The translations under genes and the position numbers were made by a program. Below are positions 11,927-12,244 of a stretch of 12,244 bases of DNA, one piece after another (position 1 is the stretch's first letter; every line of letters begins with the position of its first letter). Location: positions 1-12,244 of the forward strand of contig JAAWNI010000046.1 in the NCBI GenBank assembly GCA_022798855.1. Reading direction: 5' to 3'. Source of the stretch: Lawsonibacter sp. Its GTDB lineage: Bacteria; Bacillota; Clostridia; Oscillospirales; Oscillospiraceae. The notes under the pieces are model-generated. The model ran no database searches, was not told where the DNA came from, and was given only the letters and a program-made list of their open reading frames with translations.

Positions 11927-12244
11927 ATGAACAAGTACATTGAGAAGGTCCTGAACGATACCCGCGCCAAGAACGCCAACGAGCCCGAGTTCCTGCAGAC
12001 CGTGGAGGAGGTCCTCTCCTCTCTGGAGCCCGTGATCGACGCCCACCCCGAGTATGAGAAGGCCGCCCTGCTGGAGCGGATGGTGGAGCCCGAGCGGACC
12101 ATCGAGTTCCGTGTCACCTGGGAGGACGACAACCACGTTTGGCAGGTCAACCGCGGCTACCGCGTGCAGTACAACGGCGCCCTGGGCCCCTACAAGGGCG
12201 GTATCCGTTTCGACCCCTCCGTCAACCTGTCCATCATCAAGTTC
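11927..12244 (+). CDS. gdhA: Glutamate dehydrogenase, N-terminal part (cut by window edge)
   Basis: The first 106 residues; ATG at 11927 is nine bases after TAGGAGG and the frame is open to the last base. MVEPERTIEFRVTWEDD, VNRGYRVQYNGALGPYKGGIRFDPSVNLSIIKF is the N-terminal substrate domain of hexameric glutamate dehydrogenases of about 445 residues, with the substrate-binding lysine in GPYKGG (K90). The enzyme interconverts glutamate with 2-oxoglutarate and ammonium; the RVQYNGALGPYKGG form is typical of the bacterial NADP-linked assimilatory type. Cofactor use cannot be judged because the Rossmann domain is outside the window. It has its own promoter, a dyad and a leader, and appears to begin a new transcription unit. 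Confidence 0.95.
   Translation, partial: MNKYIEKVLNDTRAKNANEPEFLQTVEEVLSSLEPVIDAHPEYEKAALLERMVEPERTIEFRVTWEDDNHVWQVNRGYRVQYNGALGPYKGGIRFDPSVNLSIIKF

Overview
The window looks like chromosome from a high-GC gut Firmicute of the Oscillospiraceae type (Flavonifractor / Lawsonibacter / Pseudoflavonifractor-like). The grounds are GC-rich codon use, AGGAGG-type ribosome binding sites, Firmicute-style sigma-A promoters, a PcrA helicase with the Firmicute C-terminal domain, YlmH, a membrane-tethered HtrA protease, a PspC mini-protein and GdhA. Species assignment is inference.

Layout. (1) 1-950: an AT-rich Abi_2/AbiF-like HEPN gene, open at the left edge. A perfect TTGACA-N18-TATAAT promoter overlaps its stop codon and is followed by two tandem hairpins and a T-run, i.e. 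a ~60-nt non-coding RNA. (2) 953-1965, minus strand: two small, mutually homologous proteins of unknown function behind an almost perfect sigma-28 (FliA/SigD) promoter, closed by a strong terminator. (3) 1971-2675, minus: sfsA. It is divergent from (4) ylmH (S4 RNA-binding protein) and pcrA (2800-6243, plus). (5) 6244-6789: a repeat-packed gap leading to the htrA promoter. (6) 6790-8151: HtrA-like protease. (7) 8160-8448: a compact convergent locus with the layout of a type I toxin-antitoxin system of the pAD1 par/Fst kind. It has a 31-aa hydrophobic peptide on the minus strand, a ~73-nt counter-transcribed RNA on the plus strand, one shared bidirectional terminator, and a direct repeat that makes the small RNA antisense to the peptide's start codon. 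(8) 8519-8596: a REPIN-like repeat. (9) 8657-9327: a Phd/YefM-ParE type II toxin-antitoxin pair. (10) 9530-11283: a DEAD-box RNA helicase translationally overlapping a membrane protein. (11) 11454-11663: a PspC-domain protein. (12) 11801-12244: promoter, leader and first 106 codons of gdhA, cut by the right edge.

Themes. Three stress or defence modules (Abi plus RNA, an Fst-like type I candidate, and Phd/ParE) lie among housekeeping genes and dispersed palindromic repeats. Several repeats share TGTAGGG...CCCTACA ends, and another family appears to have entered the pcrA reading frame in its variable linker. The htrA and pspC genes, both envelope-stress functions, carry similar 11-bp-spaced direct repeats upstream and may share a regulator. 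The most novel-looking items are the type I toxin-antitoxin candidate, the Abi-linked RNA and the sigma-28-driven paralogous pair.
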